Source: Planctomycetota bacterium
GTDB taxonomy: Bacteria; Planctomycetota; Planctomycetia; Planctomycetales; Planctomycetaceae
DNA length: 64,000 bases
Direction of reading: 5' to 3'
Assembly (NCBI GenBank): GCA_003670925.1
Contig: QWQG01000165.1
Span: 32,424 to 96,423, forward strand
Shown: piece after piece, positions 9,019 to 17,602 of the stretch
Position numbering within the stretch: the first letter of the stretch is position 1
Layout: each line of letters opens with the position of its first letter
Position numbers and translations under genes: made by a program
Notes under the pieces: model-generated
What the model saw: only the letters and a program-made list of their open reading frames with translations
Told to the model about the DNA's origin: nothing
Database searches by the model: none

Positions 9019-9071
9019 AACCTTCAGCAGCATCCAGCCACGATGATACATTTACGAAGTTCGGAGTCGTC

Positions 9072-10055
9072 ATGAAGCATCCACTTTTGTTTCTGCTCGC
9101 GGGCACCATGCTGTGCGTCTTGGGGTGCGGGAAATCGCAGACGTCGTCAAGCGCGTCGTCGTCGAGTTCAACGTCTGCAGCATCGAAGGGCACGATCGGT
9201 GTTTCGTTGTTAACGCTGGACAACCCGTTTTTTAAGGTTATCGGCGACACAATCGCAGCCGAAGGAATTAAAAATAACTATCAGACGATAGTAGTCAGCG
9301 CCGACAAGGACGTCGCAAAACAGAGCAATCAGATCAAAGATTTCATTGTCAAGAAGGTGAGCGCAATCGTGCTCAGCCCGTGCGATTCGAAGGCGATTGT
9401 GCCGGTCATTCAAGAGGCAAACAAAGCGGGAATTCCCGTGTTCACAGTCGATATCCCGTGCAGCGAACCCGGCGTTAAGATTGTCACGCAAGTCGCTACC
9501 GACAACTACGGCGGGGGAAAAGAAGCTGGGCGTGCGATGATCGAAGCGCTGGGTGAGGCTGGAGGCAAGGTGGCTGTCCTCCATTTTAAGCAAGCTGAAA
9601 CTTGTTTGCTTCGCGTCAAAGGTTTTCATGAAGTCATCGACGAATACAACAAGACCGCTGCGGCCAAGATTAACGTAGTCACTGAACTCGAAAGCGGTGG
9701 AGCCAAAGATATGGGCTATAAGGCCGCCGAAGATTCGCTCCAAGCACATGCTGACTTGCGGGGAATCTTTGCGATCAATGATCCTGCAGCGTTGGGCGCG
9801 CGAGCCGCATTGGAGAAAGCTGGAAAAGCCGATCAGGTTGTGATCGTTGGCTTTGATGGTCAGCCTGAAGGGAAGCAAGCCATCAAGGATGGGAAGATTT
9901 ACGCGGACCCGATTCAGTTTCCCGACGAAATGGGGATTAAAATCGTGATGGCCATCGAACAGCACTCGAAAGGTGAAACTCTCCCTTTAGAGATGCTCAT
10001 CCCCACACGGCTGTATCGAAAAGCTGACGCTCAGGCAGATCCTGAACTCAAGTAA
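9072..10055 (+). CDS. sugar ABC transporter substrate-binding lipoprotein (RbsB-like)
   Basis: The start is ATG 9072, with GGAG about 7 nt upstream, giving 327 aa. The signal sequence ends in a lipobox (CVLGC, lipidated Cys19), followed by a Ser/Thr-rich tether. The body is a type I periplasmic binding protein (Peripla_BP_4): TIGVSLLTLDNPFFKVIGD, then QSNQIKDFIVKKVSAIVLSP, IPVFTVDIPC, VATDNYGGGKEAGRAM, FAINDPAALGARAALEKAG and VIVGFDGQPEGKQAIKDG, all in family order. It should deliver a ribose/galactose-like sugar or polyol to the ATPase and permease encoded just downstream. Ligand identity is not readable. Confidence 0.88.
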   Translation: MKHPLLFLLAGTMLCVLGCGKSQTSSSASSSSSTSAASKGTIGVSLLTLDNPFFKVIGDTIAAEGIKNNYQTIVVSADKDVAKQSNQIKDFIVKKVSAIVLSPCDSKAIVPVIQEANKAGIPVFTVDIPCSEPGVKIVTQVATDNYGGGKEAGRAMIEALGEAGGKVAVLHFKQAETCLLRVKGFHEVIDEYNKTAAAKINVVTELESGGAKDMGYKAAEDSLQAHADLRGIFAINDPAALGARAALEKAGKADQVVIVGFDGQPEGKQAIKDGKIYADPIQFPDEMGIKIVMAIEQHSKGETLPLEMLIPTRLYRKADAQADPELK

Positions 10056-10159
10056 TCACTGGGCATAAATTGCCTTGAATTCAACAACGCCGGCGAGACT
10101 CTTCCCCCGTGCGGGGCAAGGTGGGCACAGCCGGATTCGCAAGAATTCGGAGGTATGGC

Positions 10160-10219
10160 ATGAAAATTTGGATCGGCATTGTGTTGGCTGGGGCGGAGCA
10201 ATCATGCAACGGACGATAA
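10160..10219 (+). other. possible 19-codon leader ORF upstream of the ABC ATPase gene
   Basis: A minimal ORF, MKIWIGIVLAGAEQSCNGR then TAA, starts at ATG 10160 with GGAGGT a few bases upstream, the best Shine-Dalgarno in the neighbourhood. It ends 4 nt before the ATPase ATG at 10224, which has only a weak site of its own. It may couple translation, or be the remnant of a secreted-protein start. Confidence 0.3.
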
Positions 10220-10223
10220 GAAG

Positions 10224-11738
10224 ATGACAGATTCTGTCGCTGATTCCCCTCCGCCGCTCGCGCCTTTGTTGGAAATGCGGGGTGTCGTAAAGTCATTTCC
10301 GGGTGTAAAAGCGCTGCGTGGAGTGAACTTTTCGTTGAAGGCTGGCGAAGTATTAGCGTTGCTTGGCGAGAACGGAGCTGGAAAAAGCACGCTGATGAAA
10401 GTGCTGGGAGGTGCGTATCGTGCCGACGCCGGGGCGATTGAGATCGATGGCGTGGCCCAGAATTTTGTGTCGCCCCAAGACTCGCGCCGGGCGGGAGTCG
10501 CGGTTATTTACCAAGAGTTTAACCTAGTTCCAGGGCTGACCGCTTCCGAAAATATCTTTTTGGGGCACGAGACGACATATGCCGGTTTTGTGGCACGAGG
10601 TCAGGAACGTCGACTCGCGTCGCAGCTCTTCCAGCGACTAGGTGTCAAGATCGATCTAGACGCGACTTGTCAGCAGCTAACAACAGCCCAGCAACAACTT
10701 GTCGAGATTGCGAAGGCGTTAGCGTTTGACGCACGCATTATCGTCATGGATGAACCAAGCGCCGCGTTGACGTCGCACGAAGTCAGCCGGTTATTTGCAA
10801 TCATTGAAGAGTTGAAGCGGCAAGGGATTGGGGTCGTTTATATTAGTCATCGGCTCGATGAAATCTTTACGGTGGCTGACCGAATCACGGTATTGCGTGA
10901 TGGACTGAACGTGGGTGAGTGGCCGATTTTAGAGGTCAGTCGACAAGAACTGATCCACCGGATGGTTGGCCGCGAATTGAACAACGAATTTCCGCAACGC
11001 GAAAAGTTAATCGGCCCACCACGGCTGGAAGTGACGGGGCTACGTTCTGGACGTAGGGTTCGAGGCGTGTCACTCTCAGTGGGGCGTGGTGAGATCCTCG
11101 CGTTAACTGGCTTAGTCGGTGCAGGTCGAACGGAAACGGTGCGGTTGATCTTTGGAGCCGACAAACGTGAAGCCGGAGAAATTCGGCTAGATGGTCGCAT
11201 CTTGACCATTCACTCACCGAGCGATGCGATTGCCGCCGGAATTGGCCTGCTGACGGAGGACCGTAAACTTCAAGGATTAGTGCTTGGTCATACCATGCGT
11301 GAGAATTTCGCACTCCCCAATTTGAATTGGCTCTCACATCGCGGCTTTGTGCAGTCTCGGCTTGAGAGCGAGGAATGCGCGAAGTATATCGCTAAACTTA
11401 GAATCAAAGTCACCAGTAGCGAACAGGTTGCAGGGACATTATCCGGAGGAAATCAGCAAAAAGTAGTCCTCGCCAAATGGCTGGCTCGCAATTGCGACGT
11501 GCTGATTTTTGATGAGCCGACGCGGGGCATTGACGTAGGTGCGAAATACGAGATTTATCTCCTGATGAACGAACTTGTAGCCCAAGGAAAAGCAATCCTG
11601 ATGATCAGCTCTGAATTGCCGGAGGTATTGGGGATGGCAGACCGCATTCTGGTGCTACACGAAGGTCGCGTGACCGGAGAGATTACCGACGTGCGGAGTG
11701 CGACACAGGAGCAGATTATGAAACTCGCCATCGCTTGA
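10224..11738 (+). CDS. sugar ABC transporter ATP-binding protein, double-domain RbsA/MglA type
   Basis: The 504-aa product has two fused ABC domains, as in RbsA, MglA and XylG. Domain 1 has Walker A GENGAGKST, the family's variant signature LTTAQQQLVEIAKAL and Walker B IIVMDEPSAAL. Domain 2 has the usual degenerate Walker A (GLVGAGRTET), the signature LSGGNQQKVVLAKWL and Walker B VLIFDEPTRGIDVG. The start at ATG 10224 (MTDSVADSPPPL) is preferred over an upstream TTG in frame. It should energise uptake through the permease encoded 13 nt downstream, using the lipoprotein encoded upstream as receptor. Confidence 0.93.
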   Translation: MTDSVADSPPPLAPLLEMRGVVKSFPGVKALRGVNFSLKAGEVLALLGENGAGKSTLMKVLGGAYRADAGAIEIDGVAQNFVSPQDSRRAGVAVIYQEFNLVPGLTASENIFLGHETTYAGFVARGQERRLASQLFQRLGVKIDLDATCQQLTTAQQQLVEIAKALAFDARIIVMDEPSAALTSHEVSRLFAIIEELKRQGIGVVYISHRLDEIFTVADRITVLRDGLNVGEWPILEVSRQELIHRMVGRELNNEFPQREKLIGPPRLEVTGLRSGRRVRGVSLSVGRGEILALTGLVGAGRTETVRLIFGADKREAGEIRLDGRILTIHSPSDAIAAGIGLLTEDRKLQGLVLGHTMRENFALPNLNWLSHRGFVQSRLESEECAKYIAKLRIKVTSSEQVAGTLSGGNQQKVVLAKWLARNCDVLIFDEPTRGIDVGAKYEIYLLMNELVAQGKAILMISSELPEVLGMADRILVLHEGRVTGEITDVRSATQEQIMKLAIA

Positions 11739-11751
11739 ACACAGGATTCCC

Positions 11752-13074
11752 ATGACTCGACCACCGTCTCGATTCCTAACCGACTACGGCATGATTTTTG
11801 GACTGGCATTGCTGTGTGTGTTCTTCAGCATTCGCACATACAGCGAGCAGTCTTCGACAGGCGAAGCGGCCGCTCGTCAAATCGCAAAAACCCTCAACTC
11901 ACAGTTCGGGCAGACACCACGGGTCTTGATCGTTGCTCGCGATCAAGCCTCGGAAGCGCTGTTTGCAGCGAAGCTTGAAGTCGCCCTCAAAACGAGTGGC
12001 ATAACCGTATTGGCGGTCGTCAAAGGAGAACCAACAGACGCTCGCACAGCTCTCCAGCAAATTGTTGCATCGGGAGGCACTTTGGATGCCATCGCCTGCA
12101 CGCAAGCCACCGCGGCATGGCTGGTCTTCGCCGATTTGAAGTCCGACTTTCCGACTCTGGGTGATCCCAAGTTAGTGCAGCCAAATACCGAAAAATGGCC
12201 TGATTTTTTAAAATCAGAGAACCTTGTCAACATTGCCAACCAAATTGCGGTGATCGCGATCATTGCGATTGGAATGACAATGGTGATCATCACCGGTGGG
12301 ATTGACCTCTCGGTCGGTAGCTTGATTGCGTTATCGGCGGTCTTGGTTGCGAGGTTCATTCGCGATTATGCGGGAGCCGAACAAGCATCTCCGTTCGGGA
12401 TGCTGCTCGCGTCGTTTGGTGCAGTCATGATCTGCGGCCTGCTGGGAGCTTTCTCAGGCGGCATGATCACCGTCTTTGGGATCCCACCGTTCATCGTCAC
12501 GCTGGCCATGATGCTGGTCGGAAGCGGACTGGCTTATATCCTCGCGGCCGGTCAGTCGATTTATCAACTTCCAAATTCATTCGTGTGGATCGGTCGAGGT
12601 GAAGACTTGTGGAAGATCCCAAACGCGGTCTTGCTTATGCTGATTTTGTATGGCGCCGCGCATGTCCTGATGTCGCGGATGAAACTGGGACGGCAACTTT
12701 ATGCCGTCGGCGGGAATCGCGAGGCGGCACGGCTATCCGGCGTTCCGGTCTGGCGCGTCTTAATATTCGCGTACATCGCGAGTGCGGGATTGGCTGGATT
12801 AGGTGGCGTCGTTATGGCGTCGCAACTTAAGAGCGGCTCAGCGACCTATGGTAACATGTACGAGTTGTATGTCATCGCGGCGGTTGTCGTGGGCGGAACC
12901 AGTCTGAGTGGTGGCGCAGGTAAAATGCTCGGAACGCTGATTGGAGCTTTTACGATCGCTGTCATCCAAAACGGGATGAATCTGACAAACGTCGAAAGCT
13001 ACACGCAGAAAGTTGTTTTGGGGGGGGTTATTCTGGGGGCAGTTCTCTTGGACAAGTTGCGGCATGGTCGTTGA
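11752..13074 (+). CDS. sugar ABC transporter permease (RbsC-like) with an inserted extracytoplasmic alpha/beta domain
   Basis: The start is ATG 11752 with AGGA 6 nt upstream, giving 440 aa, about 110-120 longer than a typical RbsC. Residues 13-30 form TM1. Residues about 33-158 are hydrophilic and alternate strands and helices (RVLIVARD, then ITVLAVVKGE, then LDAIACTQATAAWLVFADL), like one lobe of a type I periplasmic binding protein. From residue 163 onward the usual permease begins, with the family motif GGIDLSVGS, then GIPPFIVTLAMM and VVGGTSLSGGAGK. The insert is unusual for this family and might sense or pre-bind substrate. The gene sits in a tight operon with the ATPase. Confidence 0.88.
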   Translation: MTRPPSRFLTDYGMIFGLALLCVFFSIRTYSEQSSTGEAAARQIAKTLNSQFGQTPRVLIVARDQASEALFAAKLEVALKTSGITVLAVVKGEPTDARTALQQIVASGGTLDAIACTQATAAWLVFADLKSDFPTLGDPKLVQPNTEKWPDFLKSENLVNIANQIAVIAIIAIGMTMVIITGGIDLSVGSLIALSAVLVARFIRDYAGAEQASPFGMLLASFGAVMICGLLGAFSGGMITVFGIPPFIVTLAMMLVGSGLAYILAAGQSIYQLPNSFVWIGRGEDLWKIPNAVLLMLILYGAAHVLMSRMKLGRQLYAVGGNREAARLSGVPVWRVLIFAYIASAGLAGLGGVVMASQLKSGSATYGNMYELYVIAAVVVGGTSLSGGAGKMLGTLIGAFTIAVIQNGMNLTNVESYTQKVVLGGVILGAVLLDKLRHGR

Positions 13075-13142
13075 ACTAAAAGTCGACTACCGAGAACACG
13101 GAGCGGCAAAAACGGAACATCCAGGAGATGATGTCCGATGCT

Positions 13143-13190
13143 AAGGCGTCAGGCTGAGAGGCAAACTTCCGAGGGAAGACGCCTTCTTTT
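13143..13190 (+). terminator. possible rho-independent terminator after the ABC operon
   Basis: AAGGCGTC (13143-13150) pairs perfectly with GACGCCTT (13178-13185), followed by CTTTT. The loop is long (27 nt), so the call is weak. It lies between the permease and the DapA-like gene. Confidence 0.35.
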
Positions 13191-13268
13191 CAGAGATCCC
13201 AATTATTTTTCAACTCACTGCGCATTACGCAGATTGCACCCGAGCGCCGAGTGCGCGAAAGCTCAACG

Positions 13269-14186
13269 ATGAATACTTTAACCCGAAATTTGCTGCACGG
13301 TGTGCTTCCTGTGCTTCAGACACCGTTCACCGATCAAGGTGAGATCGATCGGACGGTGCTGGTGCGGGAGATTGATTGGGCATTTGAGACTGGTGCGGAT
13401 GGCGTTGTTGTGGCGATGGTGAGTGAGATTCTGCGGCTGGGTTACCGCCGTCGCAGGGAACTTGTAGAACTCGTTTGTCAGGCTGCGCAGGGACGAGGTT
13501 TCTGCGTGGTGAGCGTGGGGGCCGAAAGTATCGCTGAAGCGGTGGAATTCGCAAGGCACGCCGAAGAGCATCGGGCCAGTGCCGTCATGGCGATCCCGCC
13601 GGTGGCGACCGGCCTGGGAGACGCGGCAACGCGGGAGTATTTTGCCGCGATCGCCGGCAGTATTTCGCTTCCGCTTGTGGTCCAAGACGCTTCCAGTTAC
13701 GTCGGCGCTGCGATTGACTTGAGTGTGTACCTGAATCTGCTTGATGAATTCGGCGCGGACCGCATCTACTTCAAACCGGAAGCTAGTCCCCTTGGCCCAA
13801 ACCTCAGTAGACTGCGCGATGCGTCTCAGGGCAAGGCACGCATCTTTGAAGGTTCGGGAGGAATCAATCTCGTCGATTGCTACCGCCGCGGGATCGTAGG
13901 CACCATGCCGGGAACGGATTTGCTCGATGGCATCTTGGCACTCTGGAAAGCGCTGCAAGCAGGTGACGACGAACGGACTTACCAGTTGTCGCTTCCAATC
14001 TGTGCCTTAGTGGCGTTGCAGCTCCAAGGCGGACTTGATGGATTCCTGGCGATCGAAAAATACCTGCTGCAGAAACGCGGACTTTTTATTAACACGAACC
14101 AGGTTCAGCCTGTTGCGTGGAAACTCGACGGCGAAACTCAGGCGGAAGTCGATCGACTGTTTGCCAGACTCCAGGCGGTTACCTGA
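13269..14186 (+). CDS. DapA/KDPG-type class I aldolase-superfamily lyase, atypical active site
   Basis: ATG 13269 gives 305 aa ([20 protein letters not shown]); an in-frame GTG 18 nt earlier is possible. The family landmarks are in order: [15 protein letters not shown], then [19 protein letters not shown] at the usual GxTGE phosphate/carboxylate loop, and a candidate Schiff-base lysine in [10 protein letters not shown]. The canonical YNxP tyrosine is replaced by VVQDASSY, and the GTTGE loop by AMVSE, so this is not a lysine-biosynthetic DapA. Sugar-acid aldolases or dehydratases of the superfamily are more likely, consistent with the overlapping sugar-acid-type MFS gene. The stop overlaps the next start (TGATG). 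Confidence 0.78.
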   Translation: MNTLTRNLLHGVLPVLQTPFTDQGEIDRTVLVREIDWAFETGADGVVVAMVSEILRLGYRRRRELVELVCQAAQGRGFCVVSVGAESIAEAVEFARHAEEHRASAVMAIPPVATGLGDAATREYFAAIAGSISLPLVVQDASSYVGAAIDLSVYLNLLDEFGADRIYFKPEASPLGPNLSRLRDASQGKARIFEGSGGINLVDCYRRGIVGTMPGTDLLDGILALWKALQAGDDERTYQLSLPICALVALQLQGGLDGFLAIEKYLLQKRGLFINTNQVQPVAWKLDGETQAEVDRLFARLQAVT

Positions 14187-15478
14187 TGGCAGATCGTCCA
14201 ACAACAGTGCGTTACCAAGTCCTTACGTGGCTCACATTGGCTGCTGCGGTGTCTTACCTTTGCCGAAATGCAGTCAGCGTGGCAGAAAGCACGGTTCGCA
14301 GTGAACTGGGTCTGACACTCGCACAGTCTGGCTGGTTCATGGGCGCATTTTTCTGGACCTACGCCGTCTTTCAGGTTCCGTGCGGATGGTTTGCCGAACG
14401 TGTCGGGACGCGAATCGCACTGAGTATCTTTGCTGTCGGTTGGTCCGTGGCCACGTTTGGCATCGGAGTCGCGCCGATGTTCTGGCTGCTGATCGTCGCT
14501 CAGTTGATCATGGGCGTTGCGCAGGCCGGAGTATTCCCGGCGGCGTGCAATTCCATCGGCCAGTGGATGCCGCTGGCGCAGCGAACTTTGGGTTGCGGCG
14601 TATTCACCGCAGGCATGCAGATTGGTGCGATCATCGCCAGTTGGAGTGTCGGAGTATTGATACTTGAGTTCGACTGGCGTTGGATCTTTGTGGCCTTTTC
14701 CATGCCCGGAATTTTGTGGGCGTTAGGTTTCGTCTCTTGGTTTCGCGAGCGGCCAGAGCTGACTCCCGCCGTTAATTTACAGGAACTCGAACTGATCCGT
14801 GCGGGGCGCGACACGCGCGATGTGAATGCGAATGATGTAAATCCGCCAGTCGCAGACGACGATTGGGCTGGGCTGCTGAAGATTGCGCGGCGTCCATCGA
14901 TGTTATGGTTGTGCGGTCAGCAAATTTGCCGAGCCAGCGGATATATGTTTTTTGCCAGTTGGTTTCCGACGTTTCTGCAGAAGACGCGTGATGTTTCTGT
15001 CGCAGAGTCTGGTTATCTGCAAGGGCTTGTGTTTGCCGGCACTCTAACCGGCTGCATCTTTGGCGGGATCCTGACGGATTGGATCTGGCGACGAACGGGT
15101 GGTTTGCGTCTCAGCCGCAGCGGCGTCGGAGCGGCCGCGTTAGGAGCCTGCTCAATTCTCATCCTCGCGGCTTGGTTCGTGCAGAATGCCGAGTTGGCAG
15201 TAGCATTGCTGACACTGGGCTCGTTCTTCGCTGCGTTGGCGGGACCGGCTGCGTTTGCGGCTACGATTGATATCGGAGGCTCGCGGGTTCCCCAAGTCTT
15301 TGGATTGATGAACATGGTCGGCAATTTCGCTGCCGCAGCTTGTCCAGTCGTTGTTGGCAAGTTGTTTGAGGTTACGGCCGACTGGGACTTGGTTCTACTG
15401 CTGTTCGCCGGTGTCTATTTCACGGGCGCGATCTGCTGGATATTTGTGAATCCACAACCTCACGTTTCCAGCAACTGA
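14186..15478 (+). CDS. MFS transporter, sugar-acid/anion:cation symporter type
   Basis: The start at ATG 14186 shares its A with the preceding TGA, so translation is probably coupled to the DapA-like gene. The 430-aa product begins [19 protein letters not shown] and has about 12 hydrophobic segments. Loop 2-3 carries GWFAERVGTRIAL, a form of the MFS signature. The pattern SYLCRNAVSVA, then SGWFMGAFFWTYAVFQVPCG, then GVAQAGVFPAACNSIGQWMP is that of the ACS family (hexuronate, galactonate and glucarate transporters). Together with the lyase it suggests uptake and cleavage of a sugar acid or deoxy-ketoacid. Confidence 0.85.
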   Translation: MADRPTTVRYQVLTWLTLAAAVSYLCRNAVSVAESTVRSELGLTLAQSGWFMGAFFWTYAVFQVPCGWFAERVGTRIALSIFAVGWSVATFGIGVAPMFWLLIVAQLIMGVAQAGVFPAACNSIGQWMPLAQRTLGCGVFTAGMQIGAIIASWSVGVLILEFDWRWIFVAFSMPGILWALGFVSWFRERPELTPAVNLQELELIRAGRDTRDVNANDVNPPVADDDWAGLLKIARRPSMLWLCGQQICRASGYMFFASWFPTFLQKTRDVSVAESGYLQGLVFAGTLTGCIFGGILTDWIWRRTGGLRLSRSGVGAAALGACSILILAAWFVQNAELAVALLTLGSFFAALAGPAAFAATIDIGGSRVPQVFGLMNMVGNFAAAACPVVVGKLFEVTADWDLVLLLFAGVYFTGAICWIFVNPQPHVSSN

Positions 15479-15597
15479 TGGTTCCTGCTGCATGGTGATC
15501 GACATCACAACAAACGCGAAGAGCGCACAGCACGCCAGTTCAGTAGTTTTCGCCAACCACTTGGGATTTAATATTACGCTAGCAGGTCATTGCTATT

Positions 15598-17298
15598 TTA
15601 GTTCTGTTCTGGCAAGGGGATCTCAAACAGTGGTGGCGCCTCATCTGCGGAAATCCGCGAGGGGATGCTGAGCGGGGATGTGGCCGATACCTTCGTGCGA
15701 ACTGCGACATCCCCGCCCCGCAGGAAGATGCCGCCCGATTTTTCAACGGCCTTTTTTCTTGCCGGATCATCCTGCTTGGCGTCTGCAGATGCTTGTTGCG
15801 TTGATGCCTGTTGCACCAGTTGCTCCAGATCATCCGAGATGGCTCGTGGACCGATGTCGTTTGCCGCCAGTTGCATTACATCAGAAACCAGAGCCGCTTC
15901 CGGACCTGCATGGCTTGCCATGGCCAGCATCTGATCCGCAGTTTTGTTGTAGCCTCGTAGTTTTTGAAAAGTGCCAGCCAACAAAAGTCGATCTGACGAT
16001 ACCGGACGTTCGGCCAGCCAGTTCCAGAGTGGCCCGCCGTGCGAACGAGCGCGTTCGGGTGCTTTTTGCCCATACAGTTCTTCCGCAGTACACCATGGGC
16101 GCGAGGCATCGCTCTCCATCGTGAGTCCTGCTTTCAAGTACTTCGTGGCGTTTGGAAAATCCATCAGGGCGATTCGAACCATCGCCATCCGCAGATAAGG
16201 AGCCCGGCGGTCCGGAGCAGTCTTTATCGCGGTGGCATAAAATACGTCCGCTGTCGTGTAGTCCGATTTGTGAAACGCATCATCGCCACTTGCCTGATAT
16301 CGCAAACTGTGAATCTTTTCCGCCAGTGAGGAGATTTTCTGTTCACGTGACACCGCATTGAACTCATTTAGCACCGGGACACCATCCTCCGGAATTGGCA
16401 CTTGTTGTGCCTCCGGAAGTAGAGCTGGGTTACCAATTTCCGGAGGGTGTGGGATTGGAGGCACCTCGACACCGTTGGGGTTCAAGACATGTGGATCGAC
16501 AGCCGGTGTCAGGATGTCAATCAGGCGAGGATCAATTTGCATATATCCCGCAGCGGATTGCATGACGGGCTGCTGCATGTTCAGATTCACGTTCAACATG
16601 AGCACGGTCGGAGCAATTCCAGCGGCGCCGAAGTATGGATTGAAACAGGACGCATACGAGCAATACGGCCAGCCCGAATAGCCTCCATCGTTATTAGCCC
16701 CGAACGGCAGGAAGCCAAGATAGCCGTTGGCGATCGCGTTGCCGCCAAAGAAATTTGGACTGCAGACGCCAGTGCTGTTCCCAAACACAAACGGCGAATA
16801 GTTATTGAGCGGCGTGGGCCAGCTGCCAGGACAACCGTACCCACCTCCATAATTGAATCCACCGCCAGACACGCCATACGTCGTCACGCCTAGGTTGCGT
16901 GACGAGTAAGATGCGGTGCCGAAACCATTTCCGAAGGATACTCCACCTAGGGGAGCGTTTGCGTTGAAGCCACCGTAGTTGTATTGATACGCACCATTGT
17001 ACGGTCCAGAGCCATTGTACATGCCATTATTGTTGTATGCTCCACCGCCGCCAAACTGGTTGATCATTCCAGATGCACCGTAAATCACGGGGCTATTTCC
17101 CTGAAATCCCCCGACTGCATTTCCATAAGACATGCCCCCCCCGTGGTCCACGCCGCCAAATCCTGAACCGTGTGTATGTCTGGAATGGTGCTGCGCCAGG
17201 CAGTTTGTCCCGAAACTCAGCAAACATGCGATCGAAGCAAGAGACAACGACCGCCGAAGCTGTAAAGCTTGGAAAACACGAGCAAAACAATCGGTCAT
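15598..17298 (-). CDS. secreted Gly/Asn/Tyr-rich protein with C-terminal TPR-like region
   Basis: The 566-aa product starts at ATG 17298, where GAGG lies about 7 nt upstream, and has a signal peptide ending near NCLAQHHS. Residues about 40-220 are low complexity, dominated by Gly, Asn, Tyr, Ser and Phe (GYG/GFG and YNNNGMYNGSG-like repeats). A proline-rich linker (VEVPPIPHPPEIGNP) follows. Residues about 325-400 form helical TPR-like repeats (DAFHKSDYTTADVFYATAIK, APYLRMAMVRIALMDFPNA). It is probably a surface or periplasmic structural or scaffold protein. No enzymatic motif is visible. Confidence 0.6.
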   Translation of the reverse strand: MTDCFARVFQALQLRRSLSLASIACLLSFGTNCLAQHHSRHTHGSGFGGVDHGGGMSYGNAVGGFQGNSPVIYGASGMINQFGGGGAYNNNGMYNGSGPYNGAYQYNYGGFNANAPLGGVSFGNGFGTASYSSRNLGVTTYGVSGGGFNYGGGYGCPGSWPTPLNNYSPFVFGNSTGVCSPNFFGGNAIANGYLGFLPFGANNDGGYSGWPYCSYASCFNPYFGAAGIAPTVLMLNVNLNMQQPVMQSAAGYMQIDPRLIDILTPAVDPHVLNPNGVEVPPIPHPPEIGNPALLPEAQQVPIPEDGVPVLNEFNAVSREQKISSLAEKIHSLRYQASGDDAFHKSDYTTADVFYATAIKTAPDRRAPYLRMAMVRIALMDFPNATKYLKAGLTMESDASRPWCTAEELYGQKAPERARSHGGPLWNWLAERPVSSDRLLLAGTFQKLRGYNKTADQMLAMASHAGPEAALVSDVMQLAANDIGPRAISDDLEQLVQQASTQQASADAKQDDPARKKAVEKSGGIFLRGGDVAVRTKVSATSPLSIPSRISADEAPPLFEIPLPEQN

Positions 17299-17602
17299 GG
17301 GAAAGCCTCAAATCCTACATGAGCACTCTTCAAGCAGTCAAAAACAGAAGCAGTCACTCTCGAGAACACCCGCCTGCGCAATTGTCCGCTTGTTTGCCGG
17401 AGTTCGCAAGTGGCAAAAACACACTCTGCACGTGTTTTTGGCTAGCCGGCATTTTGAAACCTAGATAGCAGCTAGGATTGACACTCTGGTGCAAATAGTC
17501 CACAGTCTCAGGCAGGTAAACCAAAATGCGGAGAGTCGTTCGCGAACTCGATTCATTTAAGGCTAGATTATGTTCACCACATTTTTTAGGAGATGCTGTC
17601 AG
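17299..17602. other. divergent intergenic region with an inverted repeat
   Basis: About 300 nt lie between the divergent starts at 17298 (minus) and 17603 (plus). It holds a perfect 9-bp inverted repeat, CAAAAACAC (17414-17422) and GTGTTTTTG (17432-17440), with a 9-nt spacer. It also has a TTGACA hexamer at 17478-17483, but without a convincing -10 at the right distance. Confidence 0.4.
17414..17440. promoter_or_regulatory. 9-bp inverted repeat, possible operator
   Basis: CAAAAACAC and GTGTTTTTG are exact reverse complements separated by 9 nt, midway between two divergent genes. Operator function is inferred from position only. Confidence 0.3.

Noticed and set aside
13278..13958. 226-codon minus-strand ORF opposite the DapA-like gene
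   Set aside because: It is the complementary shadow of a well-supported gene; its translation is His/Arg-rich with no motif or ribosome binding site.
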